From the NCBI RefSeq assembly GCF_003148475.1, contig NZ_QGGG01000007.1, positions 124,001 through 188,000 of the forward strand: 64,000 nt of DNA, written 5' to 3'. Source of the DNA: Pseudaminobacter salicylatoxidans (GTDB taxonomy: Bacteria; Pseudomonadota; Alphaproteobacteria; Rhizobiales; Rhizobiaceae). This document shows positions 45,155 through 55,927 of the stretch, one piece after another (position 1 is the first letter of the stretch; each line of letters opens with the position of its first letter). Both the position numbers and the translations under genes were made by a program. The notes beneath the pieces are model-generated. The model saw nothing but the letters and a program-made list of their open reading frames with translations, ran no database searches and had not been told where the DNA came from.

Positions 45155-46123
45155 GTGCAACCTGTTCCGACCTATGACGATGTCGCCGCCGCCGCCCGCC
45201 GCATCGAAGGACATGCGCATCGGACGCCCGTGCTCACCTCCGCCACGCTTGACGGGCAACTGGGGGCGAAAGTCTTCCTCAAGGCGGAGAATTTCCAGCG
45301 CATGGGGGCGTTCAAGTTCCGGGGCGCCTTCAACGCGCTGTCGCGCTTCACGGATGAGCAGAAGAAGACCGGCGTCCTGACGTTTTCCTCGGGCAACCAC
45401 GCGCAGGCGATCGCCCTTTCGGCGAAACTGCACGGCATTGCCGCCACCATCATCATGCCTCAGGACGCGCCCGCCGCGAAGCTCGCGGCAACGAAGGGAT
45501 ATGGCGGCAAGGTCGTCACCTACGATCGCTATAGCGAGGACCGGGACGAGATCGGGCGCCGCCTGCGGGATGAGACGGGCGCGACCCTCATTCCACCTTA
45601 CGATCATCCCGACATCATTGCCGGGCAGGGAACCGCGGCCAAGGAGCTTTTCGACGAGGTCGGGGAACTGGATGCGCTGTTCGTTTGCCTCGGCGGAGGC
45701 GGGTTGCTGGCGGGCAGCGCGCTTGCCGCGAAGGCGCTTTCTCCCCAATGCAAGGTCTATGGCGTCGAGCCGGAAGCCGGAGACGACGGGCGGCAGTCTT
45801 TCAGGCAAGGCCGCATCGTGCGCATTGCGACGCCCAAAACCATTGCGGACGGCGCCCAGACGCAGGCGCTGGGCGATCTGACGTTCGACATCATCCGGCG
45901 CGAGGTCAGCGATATAGTGGCCGTTTCGGATGCCGCACTGGTGGAAACGATGCGGTTCTTCGCGTCGCGCATGAAGATGCTGGTGGAGCCGACCGGATGT
46001 CTCGGTCTCGCCGGGGCGCGCCAGTCGGCCGGCAACCTTAACGGGCAGCGCGTGGGCGTCATCATCAGCGGCGGCAATGTCGATCTCGACCGCTTCGCAA
46101 AACTGGTTTCCGGGGTGGTATAA
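45155..46123 (+). CDS. Threonine/serine dehydratase (PLP fold type II)
   Basis: The 322-residue enzyme has the PLP-binding KFRGAFNAL with Lys54, the phosphate or substrate loop SSGNHAQAIALSAKLHG and the Gly loop LGGGGLLAGSALA. It deaminates serine, threonine or 3-hydroxyaspartate. The length and lack of a C-terminal ACT domain fit the single-domain catabolic type, including threo-3-hydroxyaspartate ammonia-lyase. GTG 45155 is preferred with a GAAAGG site; GTG 45128 would add nine residues. It lies 50 bp after the nitrile hydratase operon on the same strand. A strong hairpin follows. Confidence 0.85.
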   Translation: MQPVPTYDDVAAAARRIEGHAHRTPVLTSATLDGQLGAKVFLKAENFQRMGAFKFRGAFNALSRFTDEQKKTGVLTFSSGNHAQAIALSAKLHGIAATIIMPQDAPAAKLAATKGYGGKVVTYDRYSEDRDEIGRRLRDETGATLIPPYDHPDIIAGQGTAAKELFDEVGELDALFVCLGGGGLLAGSALAAKALSPQCKVYGVEPEAGDDGRQSFRQGRIVRIATPKTIADGAQTQALGDLTFDIIRREVSDIVAVSDAALVETMRFFASRMKMLVEPTGCLGLAGARQSAGNLNGQRVGVIISGGNVDLDRFAKLVSGVV

Positions 46124-46135
46124 GACGGCACGGCC

Positions 46136-46162
46136 GCCTATCTGGGGAAGTCCCAGATAGGC
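46136..46162 (+). terminator. Stem-loop after the dehydratase gene
   Basis: A perfect 11-bp stem GCCTATCTGGG/CCCAGATAGGC (46136-46146 with 46152-46162) with a GAAGT loop lies 12 bp after the stop. There is no T tract, so factor-independent termination is plausible but not textbook. Confidence 0.6.
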
Positions 46163-46181
46163 CAGGCCGCTTTCGCAGTTA

Positions 46182-46213
46182 TCTCGGATTGTCCTGTGTC
46201 TCGGATTGTCCTG
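46182..46213. repeat. Tandem 15-bp direct repeat upstream of vapBC
   Basis: TCTCGGATTGTCCTG occurs twice (46182-46196 and 46199-46213) with a period of 17 bp. It lies between the dehydratase hairpin and the vapB promoter region. It could be a binding site or a slippage product; no further copies are seen nearby. Confidence 0.6.
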
Positions 46214-46277
46214 GAAAGTCGTTGCGCGGAGCCGACGGTGGCTGACCGGGCTTCAACCGACGGAAAAATGTTCTTAT

Positions 46278-46340
46278 TGTGTTCTCTATTTATATACATT
46301 AGAATGGTATTTACATAGCTTATTCGCGGTTGTATATAAT
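46278..46340 (+). promoter_or_regulatory. Predicted vapBC promoter/operator
   Basis: TTGTGT (46278-46283) and TAGAAT (46300-46305), 16 bp apart, form a plausible promoter. An inverted repeat TATATAC (46291-46297) and GTATATA (46332-46338) overlaps it and ends just before the vapB ATG. VapB-VapC complexes usually bind such palindromes to repress themselves. The stretch is much more AT-rich than its surroundings. Confidence 0.45.
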
Positions 46341-46598
46341 ATGGTGATACACGTTAAAGACGAGAAGGCCGACATGCTCGTTCGACGACTGGCTCGCTCG
46401 CGTGGGATTGGTATCACCGAGGCGATCAGGGAGGCCGCCGAGGAAGCCCTTGCCAAGGATGCGATGGAAGAGCGGGAGGAGGGCCTCCCGTTGCACCAGC
46501 GCCTGCAGCCGCTATTGAGCAGGCTGGATAGGTTGCCGCGACCGCAAGGCGCAACTGACAAGCGGTTTTTCGATGATTTGTGGGGTGAGGGGGGATGA
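46341..46598 (+). CDS. vapB: VapB family antitoxin
   Basis: The 85-residue protein begins MVIHVKDEKADMLVRRLARS and GIGITEAIREAAEEALAKD, the DNA-binding N-terminus of PSK/Rv0623-type VapB antitoxins. The C-terminus (LDRLPRPQGATDKRFFDDLW) is the extended segment that wraps and inhibits the toxin. It starts 63 bp after the predicted promoter with no clear ribosome-binding site. It precedes vapC by 3 bp. Confidence 0.9.
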   Translation: MVIHVKDEKADMLVRRLARSRGIGITEAIREAAEEALAKDAMEEREEGLPLHQRLQPLLSRLDRLPRPQGATDKRFFDDLWGEGG

Positions 46599-46601
46599 TC
46601 C

Positions 46602-47009
46602 ATGGCTGCGGCTGGGAGTTGGTATGTGGAAACCTCCGCGATCGTCGCGGTCTTGAAGAACGAGCCTGAACGCGAGGATTTCATCGACAAGATCGAGCAA
46701 AGTTCTTACTGCATCACATCTCCGGTGTCGGCTTTTGAGGCGTCAATCGCGCTCACGGAAATGGTTGGCAGTTGCTCCGCCGCTTTGAGCGAAGTGCTCC
46801 GGTTTCTCCAGATTGCCAAGGTCACTATTGGTGAAATCGGCGAGGACCTGCTGCCTGAACTGGCGCTGGCAAGGGATCGCTACGGCAAGGACTCCGGGCA
46901 TCCCGCGCGTCTGAACCTTGGCGATTGCTTTTCTTATGCCGTGGCTAAACAGCGCGATGTTTCACTGCTCTACAAAGGCGATGATTTTGCCCTGACCGAT
47001 TTGGGCTGA
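46602..47009 (+). CDS. vapC: VapC family toxin, PIN-domain ribonuclease
   Basis: The 135-residue PIN-domain protein should cut RNA when free of VapB. Acidic residues visible are Glu10 in WYVETSAIVAVL, Glu in SAFEASIAL, Asp in LNLGDCFSYAVAK and Asp in YKGDDFALTD. The first position is Glu where this family almost always has Asp (xxDxSAIVAI), which may weaken metal binding. The PARLNLGDCFSYA region and overall length fit the alphaproteobacterial VapC type. Confidence 0.9.
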   Translation: MAAAGSWYVETSAIVAVLKNEPEREDFIDKIEQSSYCITSPVSAFEASIALTEMVGSCSAALSEVLRFLQIAKVTIGEIGEDLLPELALARDRYGKDSGHPARLNLGDCFSYAVAKQRDVSLLYKGDDFALTDLG

Positions 47010-47055
47010 GCCATCAGGCCTTGCCCTTCGGACACGAATCCTGTCTGTCAAAGCT

Positions 47056-48183
47056 ATGGAATTCTCTCCCCAACAGGATGCCGCGCTGCAGGCGGTGGCT
47101 CAGTGGCTGAAAAGCGGCGGGCCGCAGGTGTTTCGCCTGTTCGGCTACGCCGGCACCGGCAAGACGACGCTGGCGCGCTATTTCGCCGAGCATGTCGACG
47201 GGCAGGTGCAGTTCGCCGCCTTCACCGGCAAGGCCGCGCAGGTGCTGCGTTCCAAGGGCGCAACCAACGCGCGCACCATCCATTCGCTGATCTACCGGCC
47301 GCGCGGGGAGGAAGCGGTTGAGGACGAGACGACCGGCAAGACGTCCATGTCGCCGACCTTCTCGCTCAACCGCCAGAGCCCGATCGCGAAGGCCGCGCTG
47401 GTCATCATCGACGAATGCTCGATGGTGGACGAGGAACTGGGCCGCGATCTCCTGTCCTTCGGCACGCCGATCCTCGTTCTGGGTGATCCCGGCCAGTTGC
47501 CGCCGATTTCGGGCGGCGGTTTCTTCACCGAGCACGAACCGGATTTCCTGCTGACGGAAATTCACCGGCAGGCACGCGACAACCCGATCATCCGCCTGGC
47601 GCTCGACGTGCGCGAAGGGCGCGAATTCATGCGCGGCGATTTCGGCATGGCGCAGGTCATCGGCAAGGAGCAGGTGACGCAGGAACTGGTGCTGTCGGCC
47701 GACCAGGTTCTGGTGGGCACGAACCGCACGCGCCGCCGCTACAATGGGCGGCTGCGCGAGCTGAAGGGCTTTACGGCGAGCTATCCGCAGGCCGGCGACA
47801 AGCTGGTGTGCCTGCGCAACGATCCCGCCAAGGGACTGCTCAACGGCTCGCTGTGGAAGGTCATGACCTCGTCGCGGGAGACCGTGAAGCCCGGCATCAA
47901 CCTTCTGGTCTCGCCCGAGGAAGACGATCCGGACCGGGGCGTGGCCAAGATCAAGCTCCTGAAGGCCGCCTTCGAGAACCCGGACGGGGACATTCCCTGG
48001 CAGCAGAAGAAGCGTTTCGACGATTTCGACTACGGCTACGCGCTGACGGTGCACAAGGCGCAGGGCTCGCAGTGGAACAATGTCGTGCTGTTCGACGAGA
48101 GCTTCGCTTTCAAGGACACGCGCCAGCGCTGGCTCTACACGGCCATCACCCGCGCCGCCGAACGGCTGACCATCGTGCGTTGA
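47056..48183 (+). CDS. Small RecD-like ATP-dependent helicase
   Basis: The 375-residue superfamily 1B helicase-like protein has Walker A FGYAGTGKTTLARYF (29-43), Walker B ALVIIDECSMVDEELG (about 114-129), FGTPILVLGDPGQLPPISGG (motif III), and the C-terminal UvrD_C_2 segment YALTVHKAQGSQWNNVVLFD with AITRAAERLTIVR. It lacks the N-terminal helix-hairpin-helix region of full RecD2. A role in DNA repair or recombination is inferred. It is convergent with the PP2C gene, only 6 bp apart. Confidence 0.87.
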   Translation: MEFSPQQDAALQAVAQWLKSGGPQVFRLFGYAGTGKTTLARYFAEHVDGQVQFAAFTGKAAQVLRSKGATNARTIHSLIYRPRGEEAVEDETTGKTSMSPTFSLNRQSPIAKAALVIIDECSMVDEELGRDLLSFGTPILVLGDPGQLPPISGGGFFTEHEPDFLLTEIHRQARDNPIIRLALDVREGREFMRGDFGMAQVIGKEQVTQELVLSADQVLVGTNRTRRRYNGRLRELKGFTASYPQAGDKLVCLRNDPAKGLLNGSLWKVMTSSRETVKPGINLLVSPEEDDPDRGVAKIKLLKAAFENPDGDIPWQQKKRFDDFDYGYALTVHKAQGSQWNNVVLFDESFAFKDTRQRWLYTAITRAAERLTIVR

Positions 48184-48189
48184 CGGCCA

Positions 48190-49062
48190 TCACTCCACGA
48201 TTTCGAACAAAACGGCGGTGGCGTCGTCGCTCATCTTGAAGCGCGGATATTTCATGCCGTCGGGGTCTTCGACGCGCTCGATCCGGCGCAATTCGTCCAG
48301 AAGGGTGGAGAGACCTGTCTCGCGCGCGGCAGCGACGAATTCCCCCGCGTTGTAGCGCTGATACTGGTCCACAAGCGCGGCAAAGCCGTCGCTGCAAAGC
48401 AGGCCGCAGGCGGGCAGGGCCGGATGCAATGGCTCGCTTGCCAGATGTTTTCCGGCCTCCGGCTCGATGCCCAGGGTCCAGATGCCGGACGACGACGTGT
48501 TGTAGGCGGCGCGGCGGCGGCGCAGTTCGTCACGCACCGCCGGCTCCTCGGCCAGCGCCTGATAGGCGGAAAAGCCGCCGGTATGCGCCAGCGCCATCCT
48601 GGCGCCCTCGCGCTCCGCCGCAGCGGCCTGCCGCATTGCACTGGTTTCAAAAGCCATGCCATTGTCGTCCAGCAGGAAGAGCCGGCAGTCGCCAAGGCCG
48701 TGGGTGACGAGGGCATCGTCTTCGACGCGCACCATCTGGAAGCCGGCGACGGGCAGGTTCCATGGCTCTATCGGCAGCGAATGGGCGGCCTCATGCACCA
48801 CATTGGCCACGCGGCCATTGAATTCCTGAACGATCTCGGCCATCGGCCGGCCGGGCCTCACCATCTGCTCGAACGCGCTTTGCGCGAACTGCGCCAGCCA
48901 GGCGGCGTCGGAGCCGTGCAGGCCGACGATATTCTTGCCGCCGAGGCCGGTCGCCCCGTCGATGACGAAAGCGCAGCTTGCGTTGCCGCCGGCGGCGTCC
49001 TCGTTGGGGCGGGACGTCGAGCCGGGATCGGAGATGGAATCAATGATGCGGATATTGGCCAT
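48190..49062 (-). CDS. PP2C-like protein phosphatase
   Basis: The 290-residue soluble protein has the PP2C motifs CAFVIDGATGLGG (metal-binding Asp) at about 33-45, LVTHGLGDCRLFLLDDNG, GLLCSDGFAALVDQY and SDDATAVLFEIVE at the end. It should remove phosphate from Ser/Thr. ATG 49062 was chosen; the frame is open further upstream. The STAS-domain gene lies upstream on the same strand, about 65 bp away. Confidence 0.83.
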   Translation of the reverse strand: MANIRIIDSISDPGSTSRPNEDAAGGNASCAFVIDGATGLGGKNIVGLHGSDAAWLAQFAQSAFEQMVRPGRPMAEIVQEFNGRVANVVHEAAHSLPIEPWNLPVAGFQMVRVEDDALVTHGLGDCRLFLLDDNGMAFETSAMRQAAAAEREGARMALAHTGGFSAYQALAEEPAVRDELRRRRAAYNTSSSGIWTLGIEPEAGKHLASEPLHPALPACGLLCSDGFAALVDQYQRYNAGEFVAAARETGLSTLLDELRRIERVEDPDGMKYPRFKMSDDATAVLFEIVE

Positions 49063-49126
49063 GACACAGCCATGTCGCGTGGGGGCATGTCGGTATTGTG
49101 ACCGTAGCCCGACGCGCGGCGCGTGG

Positions 49127-49531
49127 CTATGCGTCATCCACAGGATGCGCATTCAGCCACTTCCACGCCTGCGACTCTTCTCCCGCCGAAAAATGACGGA
49201 TGTCCACCGTGGCGACGGTCATCAGCCTGGCCTTGGCGTAGAGCGTCCAGTTCGGTTCGCCCACTGCCGCGCACCGGCGTACATGCTCCAGTGCATGCAG
49301 CCGTCCGTCGATGCGGGTTTTGCGGGACACGTCGAGCCATTCGGCGTGGTCATAATCGACGATGCGGATGAGCAGGTCGATCTTGTCGTGCAGTTCGTAT
49401 GCGCCTTCGAGCAGGCCATAGAGGTTTTCGATGTCGGCCGCGGTGATGCGTCCGGTGAGTTCAAAGGCATAGCAGGTCGGCCGGTCCGTCTCGATGCGGC
49501 GAACAGCCGGGATGAAGTCCGCCATGCCCAT
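49127..49531 (-). CDS. SpoIIAA-like STAS domain protein
   Basis: The 134-residue protein shows a STAS/SpoIIAA-like pattern: RPTCYAFELTGRITAADIEN, LHDKIDLLIRIVDYDHAEWL and WTLYAKARLMTVATVDIRHF. The classic DxSG phosphorylation motif is not obvious, so this is the SpoIIAA-like (DUF3478-type) group rather than a canonical anti-anti-sigma factor. ATG 49531 follows GGAGCC. It lies upstream of the PP2C gene and divergent from pdxJ. Confidence 0.78.
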   Translation of the reverse strand: MGMADFIPAVRRIETDRPTCYAFELTGRITAADIENLYGLLEGAYELHDKIDLLIRIVDYDHAEWLDVSRKTRIDGRLHALEHVRRCAAVGEPNWTLYAKARLMTVATVDIRHFSAGEESQAWKWLNAHPVDDA

Positions 49532-49642
49532 GAAAGGCTCCTTTGCTCCTTCGATTTCGGTTGAATCTGGAACACATAAAGTCGCTGTCTGTTCCCATAG
49601 GACACGCTATAGAGGTTGCAGGTGAAAGTACGAGGTGCAGCC

Positions 49643-50404
49643 ATGCCCGCCAAATTGTCCGTGAATCTCAACGCCGTCGCCATGCTGCGCAACCGTCGCG
49701 ACCTGCCGTGGCCGAGCGTCACCGGGCTGGGGCGCATTGCGCTTGCCGCGGGCGCGCACGGGCTGACGGTGCATCCGCGCCCCGACGAGCGCCACACGCG
49801 CTTTTCCGACCTGCCGGAATTGCGGGCGTTGATCGACGACGAGTTTCCGCAGGCCGAATTCAATGTCGAAGGCTATCCCACCGAGGATTTCCTGCAGCTT
49901 GTGGAAAAACATCAACCGGATCAGGTGACGCTGGTGCCGGACGATCCGGCACAGGCGACCTCCGACCACGGCTGGAACTTCGTCGAGCATCACGCGTTCC
50001 TGACTTCGATTGTCAAACGATTGAAGCAAGGGGGATTTCGCGTGTCGCTGTTTGCAGATCCCGACCCTGCGCAGGTGTCGGCCGCGCGCGATACCGGCAC
50101 CGATCGGATCGAGCTTTACACGGGGCCTTACGGCGCTTGCCATGCCGATTCCGAAAAAGCCGGGAAGGAATTGGAAAAGCTCGGAAAAACCGCCGATGCC
50201 GCTTTCGCGGCGGGGCTTGCGGTCAATGCCGGGCATGATCTGGTCGTCGCCAATCTGCCGGCGCTGGCCAGACAGATTCCGACGCTGGCCGAAGTGTCGA
50301 TCGGACACGGTTTGACGGCCGATGCGCTTCAATACGGGATGGCGGAAACGACCCGTCGTTTCCTGAGGGCGTGCGGCTGGCAGGTCCAGGATCCTGGGGC
50401 CTGA
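49643..50404 (+). CDS. pdxJ: Pyridoxine 5'-phosphate synthase
   Basis: The 253-residue TIM-barrel enzyme makes pyridoxine 5'-phosphate from 3-amino-2-oxopropyl phosphate and deoxyxylulose 5-phosphate. Features are [59 protein letters not shown] and AGHDLV followed by [13 protein letters not shown]. The GxDxH-like HPRPDERHT and the terminal HGL motif are intact. ATG 49643 follows CGAGG. Confidence 0.96.
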   Translation: MPAKLSVNLNAVAMLRNRRDLPWPSVTGLGRIALAAGAHGLTVHPRPDERHTRFSDLPELRALIDDEFPQAEFNVEGYPTEDFLQLVEKHQPDQVTLVPDDPAQATSDHGWNFVEHHAFLTSIVKRLKQGGFRVSLFADPDPAQVSAARDTGTDRIELYTGPYGACHADSEKAGKELEKLGKTADAAFAAGLAVNAGHDLVVANLPALARQIPTLAEVSIGHGLTADALQYGMAETTRRFLRACGWQVQDPGA

Positions 50405-50505
50405 CGCCGAGATCGAGGGGGAGGTTCCACGAAGAGCGCACCAACATGACTGTTGATCTTGCGGCCCGACAGGAGTAGAGCCCGCCGCCTCACGGAGTGT
50501 CACGT

Positions 50506-52428
50506 ATGGCCCAGACCAATTTGGGTGCAGATGCGGAACCGATACAACAGGCAGTCCCCACCAGTCTGGAAGCGCAGAATACGAAACTGCTTATGCTGGG
50601 CGCGCTCGGCGTCGTCTATGGCGACATAGGCACCAGCCCGATATACGCCTTTCGCGAGGCGCTTGCCGCTTCTTCCGGCGGCGGCGCGGTGGCTTCGGAG
50701 GAAGCCGTGTTTGGCGTGCTGTCGCTGATCGTGTGGGCGCTGACAATCATCGTCACCGTGAAATATGTGACTTTCGTGCTGCGGGCGGGAAACCGCGGCG
50801 AAGGCGGCACGCTGTCGCTGATGGCGCTTGCGCAGACCAGCTTCCGCGGACGGACGCCGCTTATCCTGGCGGCCGGCATTTGCGGAACGGCGCTGTTCTT
50901 CGGCGATTCCATCATCACGCCGGCAATCTCGGTGCTTTCTGCGGTGGAGGGCGTGGGCGTGATAACGCCATCCTTCGAGCCCTATGTGGTGCCGATGACG
51001 CTGGTCATTCTGGCGGTGCTGTTTTCGGTGCAGCGCTTCGGCACGGGCCGCGTCGCATCCGTGTTCGGTCCGATCACGCTGGTCTGGTTCCTCAGCATCG
51101 GCTATTCGGGGGCGCGGCACATCGCCGACGCGCCGTCGATACTGGCCGCGCTCAATCCGATCTACATCGTCGATCTGCTTTCCGACTCGCCGAGCGTCGC
51201 TTTCGTGACGATCGGCGCGATTTTCCTGGCCGTCACCGGCGCGGAGGCGCTTTATGCGGATCTCGGCCATTTCGGACGCCGGCCCATCGTACTGGCCTGG
51301 CTGGCCATCGTCTTTCCGTGCCTGCTGCTCAATTATTTCGGGCAGGGGGCCTATGTGCTGGCAAATACGGGACGCATCGGCCAGCCTTTCTTCGAAATGA
51401 ATGAAGGCTGGATGCTGGTTCCGATGGTCGGCCTGGCGACGGCCGCGACGGTCATTGCCAGCCAGGCAGTGATTTCGGGCGCCTATTCGCTGGCGCGGCA
51501 GGCCGTGCAGCTCAATCTTTTGCCCCGGCTGGAGATCCAGCACACCTCCGAAACGCAACTCGGCCAGATCTACATGCCGCGGATCAACCTGCTTCTGGCG
51601 ATCGGGGTCATGCTGCTGGTCGTCGGTTTCCAGGCCTCCAGCAACCTGGCTTCCGCCTACGGCATTTCGGTGACCGGCAACATGCTGGTGACGACGGTCC
51701 TGCTGTTCGTGGTCATGCGGCGCATCTGGAAATGGCCGCTCGGCATGGTGGCCGGGCTCATCGCCATATTCGCTTTTATCGATGTCGGCTTCTTCGCCTC
51801 CAACATCGTGAAGGTCTTCGACGGTGGCTGGGCGTCGCTGCTGGTGGCGGCATTCGTCATCACCGTTATGGGCACATGGGTGCGCGGCAGCCGCCTGCTG
51901 TTTGAAAAGACCCGCAAGAACGAGGTGCCGCTCGACTTCCTGGCCGAGAACCTCGACAAGAAGCCGCCGCAGATCGTACCCGGAACCGCCGTGTTCCTGA
52001 CCAGCGATCCGCAAAGCGCCCCCACGGCGCTGATGCACTCCCTCAAGCACTACAAGGTGCTGCACGACAACAATGTCATCCTCACCGTCGTCACCGCGCC
52101 GCAGCCCTATGTGCCGCCGAGCGAGCGGGTGAGCATGGAGAGGATCAACAAGCTTTTCATGCGCGTGTCGCTGACCTTCGGCTATATGGAGCACCCCAAT
52201 ATCCCCAAGGCGCTGGTGATCTGCCGCAAGCAGGGCTGGAAGTTCGACATCATGGAAACGTCGTTCTTCCTGTCGCGGCGCTCGCTGAAGGCCTCGCCCA
52301 ATTCCGGCATGCCGGTGTGGCAGGACCGGCTGTTCATAGGGCTGGCACGCACCGCCTCCGACGCGACGGAATATTTCCAGATCCCGACCGGGCGCGTGGT
52401 GGAGATCGGGACACAAGTCGCCATCTGA
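50506..52428 (+). CDS. kup: KUP family low-affinity potassium transporter
   Basis: The 640-residue protein has the KUP signature [20 protein letters not shown] (35-54), followed by about twelve membrane segments and a cytosolic C-terminus. The tail ([40 protein letters not shown]) is typical. It takes up K+ with protons. ATG 50506 was preferred over a GTG nine bases upstream. Length is normal. Confidence 0.96.
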   Translation: MAQTNLGADAEPIQQAVPTSLEAQNTKLLMLGALGVVYGDIGTSPIYAFREALAASSGGGAVASEEAVFGVLSLIVWALTIIVTVKYVTFVLRAGNRGEGGTLSLMALAQTSFRGRTPLILAAGICGTALFFGDSIITPAISVLSAVEGVGVITPSFEPYVVPMTLVILAVLFSVQRFGTGRVASVFGPITLVWFLSIGYSGARHIADAPSILAALNPIYIVDLLSDSPSVAFVTIGAIFLAVTGAEALYADLGHFGRRPIVLAWLAIVFPCLLLNYFGQGAYVLANTGRIGQPFFEMNEGWMLVPMVGLATAATVIASQAVISGAYSLARQAVQLNLLPRLEIQHTSETQLGQIYMPRINLLLAIGVMLLVVGFQASSNLASAYGISVTGNMLVTTVLLFVVMRRIWKWPLGMVAGLIAIFAFIDVGFFASNIVKVFDGGWASLLVAAFVITVMGTWVRGSRLLFEKTRKNEVPLDFLAENLDKKPPQIVPGTAVFLTSDPQSAPTALMHSLKHYKVLHDNNVILTVVTAPQPYVPPSERVSMERINKLFMRVSLTFGYMEHPNIPKALVICRKQGWKFDIMETSFFLSRRSLKASPNSGMPVWQDRLFIGLARTASDATEYFQIPTGRVVEIGTQVAI

Positions 52429-52538
52429 GGGCGTGGCCGGCCCTTCGCGCGCCGACCGTTCCGTCACCACGATCTGTTTGACCGCGACAGCGCAGAAATA
52501 CGCTTGCCAATGCCCCGGCGTTTCGGCATAAGTTCAAG

Positions 52539-52560
52539 AACCGTAACGTACGGTACGGTT
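52539..52560. promoter_or_regulatory. Palindromic operator upstream of the TetR gene
   Basis: AACCGTAACGTACGGTACGGTT: outer arms AACCGT and ACGGTT (52539-52544 and 52555-52560) and an inner repeat ACCGTA/TACGGT (52540-52545 and 52549-52554). This is the size and form of a TetR-family operator. It lies about 45 bp before the chosen start of the regulator gene. Confidence 0.65.
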
Positions 52561-52603
52561 GCAGGCGAACGCATTCACGAGCGGAAACAGGACGACCAGG
52601 GCG

Positions 52604-54302
<1,699 letters not shown>

Positions 54303-54305
<3 letters not shown>

Positions 54306-54425
54306 AGCACGATCCCGGACCGAAGGCCCGCGCAAGTGAAACGCTGCGGACTTTTCGGATAGGGTCATGTTTCCAACGCAACGCTTTGGAGCGAGATCGA
54401 TCTGGCTCCAAGGTGGACCGGGATC
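54303..54425. repeat. Palindromic intergenic element after ilvC
   Basis: Outer arms GATCCCGG (54311-54318) and CCGGGATC (54418-54425) are inverted repeats. An inner hairpin TTGGAGC/GCTCCAA (54386-54392 with 54405-54411) encloses a self-complementary AGATCGATCT. It begins TAAAGCACGATC at the ilvC stop, recalling the TAGAGCATGAT start of the 21686 element. It may act as an RNA processing site or terminator. Confidence 0.6.
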
Positions 54426-54536
54426 AAGCCGCCTCCCAGGGCTTCCTCCCCGCGCGTTCCGGCTCCGCCGGGATGCGTGGGGGCGATGGTGGAGGCTTCG
54501 TCTGGATCGAACGGGAGCGTTGCAGGTCTTCGGACA

Positions 54537-54566
54537 GAAAAAGCCGGCGTCATGCGCCGGCTTTCC
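54537..54566. terminator. Bidirectional terminator between ilvC and the PilZ gene
   Basis: A 10-bp stem AAAGCCGGCG/CGCCGGCTTT (54540-54549 with 54555-54564) and a TCATG loop has A and T runs on its sides. It suits the end of both ilvC and the minus-strand PilZ gene. Confidence 0.75.
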
Positions 54567-54593
54567 TCGTTTCAGGTGATTTTGCTCCTGATC

Positions 54594-54887
54594 CTAACCA
54601 TAGTGCCAGCCCGGCTTGGGCCGGGTGCCGGTGAACTGCACGCCGACACGATCTTCCTTGCGCCAGCGCACGACCGTTTCATAGGCGATGCCATCGACCG
54701 GCACGTAGAGCAGGAATTCCTGCGGCACACGCGAATCGATCGAAATCTTCAGCTCCGCGCCATCCTTGTGCATGTTGCGGATCACGCATTTGATCTCGGA
54801 ATTGGCAACGCCGGTGAGGATCGAGGCGCCTTTGAACACCCGCTGGCGGTGCAGACGGCGGTTTTCCGCCCCTTCCGGTTCCGTCAT
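54594..54887 (-). CDS. PilZ domain protein
   Basis: The 97-residue single-domain protein begins MTEPEGAENRRLHRQRVFKG. The RxxxR motif (RRLHRQR) is present. The second motif is CVIRNMHKDGAEL, where the usual Asp/Asn-x-Ser-x-x-Gly is replaced by Asn-Met-His-Lys-Asp-Gly, so cyclic di-GMP binding is uncertain. YETVVRWRKEDRVGVQFTGT completes the fold. It may respond to the second messenger made by enzymes such as the GGDEF protein at 36330. Confidence 0.82.
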   Translation of the reverse strand: MTEPEGAENRRLHRQRVFKGASILTGVANSEIKCVIRNMHKDGAELKISIDSRVPQEFLLYVPVDGIAYETVVRWRKEDRVGVQFTGTRPKPGWHYG

Positions 54888-55018
54888 GTGCGTCTCCCGT
54901 CGATTGAATCCGATTGGGAGGCCTTCTTACGACAGGCGGTTCAAAAAAGGTTTAAGGAGCGCGTCAGCGGCGGCGCCGAAGCGACGCCGCTTTCCGTCAT
55001 ATATCTTGCGGGCCGTGC

Positions 55019-55696
55019 TCAATCGTAGGGTGACACGCACTGGCGGCGCGGCCCGTAATTGGGCTGGAACGTGTTGTCATAGGGCCTGTAGGACCGGTAG
55101 CGGCTTTCGCACCACCTGACATGTGCGCTGGACATGCTCACGCGATAGCGAGGCGCATAATAGTACGGGGCATAGTAGTCGGGGCCGTAGTCATAATAGT
55201 CGTCATACAGGCCGCCATAGACCGGCAGCCCCAGTCCGAAGCCCAGTAAGCCGCCATCGAAGAAGAAGTCATCGCGGTCGCGGAAGTGGCGATGGTGATG
55301 GCCACGCCAGTCGCCGTTCCATCTCATGGCGTGTCGGCCACCGAAGCTCATGCCTCCGCCACTGGGGCGCACCATCATCATGCCGCCATGGCCGCTCCAG
55401 CCACCGCCATGCCAAGCGCCACCGCCGCCGCCATGCCAGCCACCACCGCCGTGCCAGCCACCGCCGCCGCCATGCGGTATCCAGGCGGCGTTCTGGAGCG
55501 AGGCCCCGGATTGTCCGGCCCGGCTCATCAGAACGGAGCTCTGCAGACCGCTCTGGTTGGCATTCATGTTGACCGCCGGGGGAAAGATGAGGGAAGGCTG
55601 GTCGATCGGGCCAGCGGCCACCGGCATGCACATGCCGGCAAGCGCGCCAAAGGCGATGACGCCGGAGCGCGCCAGGTAAGAGAGATGCCGTTTCAT
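55019..55696 (-). CDS. Secreted Gly/His-rich protein with BA14K-like C-terminus
   Basis: The 225-residue product starts at ATG 55696 behind CGGAGATAACG. Residues 1-28 form a signal peptide ending PVAAG. The middle is low complexity ([20 protein letters not shown]), and a Tyr-rich stretch follows. The C-terminus [20 protein letters not shown] then [14 protein letters not shown] matches the BA14K-like domain known from Brucella lectin-like antigens. It is secreted or surface exposed. The Gly-Trp-His repeats are unusual and could bind metal or sugars by inference. Confidence 0.8.
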   Translation of the reverse strand: MKRHLSYLARSGVIAFGALAGMCMPVAAGPIDQPSLIFPPAVNMNANQSGLQSSVLMSRAGQSGASLQNAAWIPHGGGGGWHGGGGWHGGGGGAWHGGGWSGHGGMMMVRPSGGGMSFGGRHAMRWNGDWRGHHHRHFRDRDDFFFDGGLLGFGLGLPVYGGLYDDYYDYGPDYYAPYYYAPRYRVSMSSAHVRWCESRYRSYRPYDNTFQPNYGPRRQCVSPYD

Positions 55697-55927
55697 CGTT
55701 ATCTCCGTGGAAAATCGCTCGAATGAGCCTTCCCGGCGGGTATTCAATGACCGGAGGGATCCGGCTGTTTCGAACCAACGGAAGTAACGGATGGCCACAT
55801 GCCGGGGTTCCGCCGCACACGATTAAGTGACGCGGGGCGCGGTCTTGTGTTCGGGCGTGCTTGCAGGCAAAGCTGGGCGGACGGCTTCACGCCTTTTCGA
55901 CCAGATCAACGGGTCCTGACTCGCTCC

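Noticed and set aside
50500-52470. A 656-codon minus-strand frame opposite kup
   Set aside because: It mirrors a complete KUP transporter; the His/Arg/Gln-rich product is typical of a GC-rich antisense frame.
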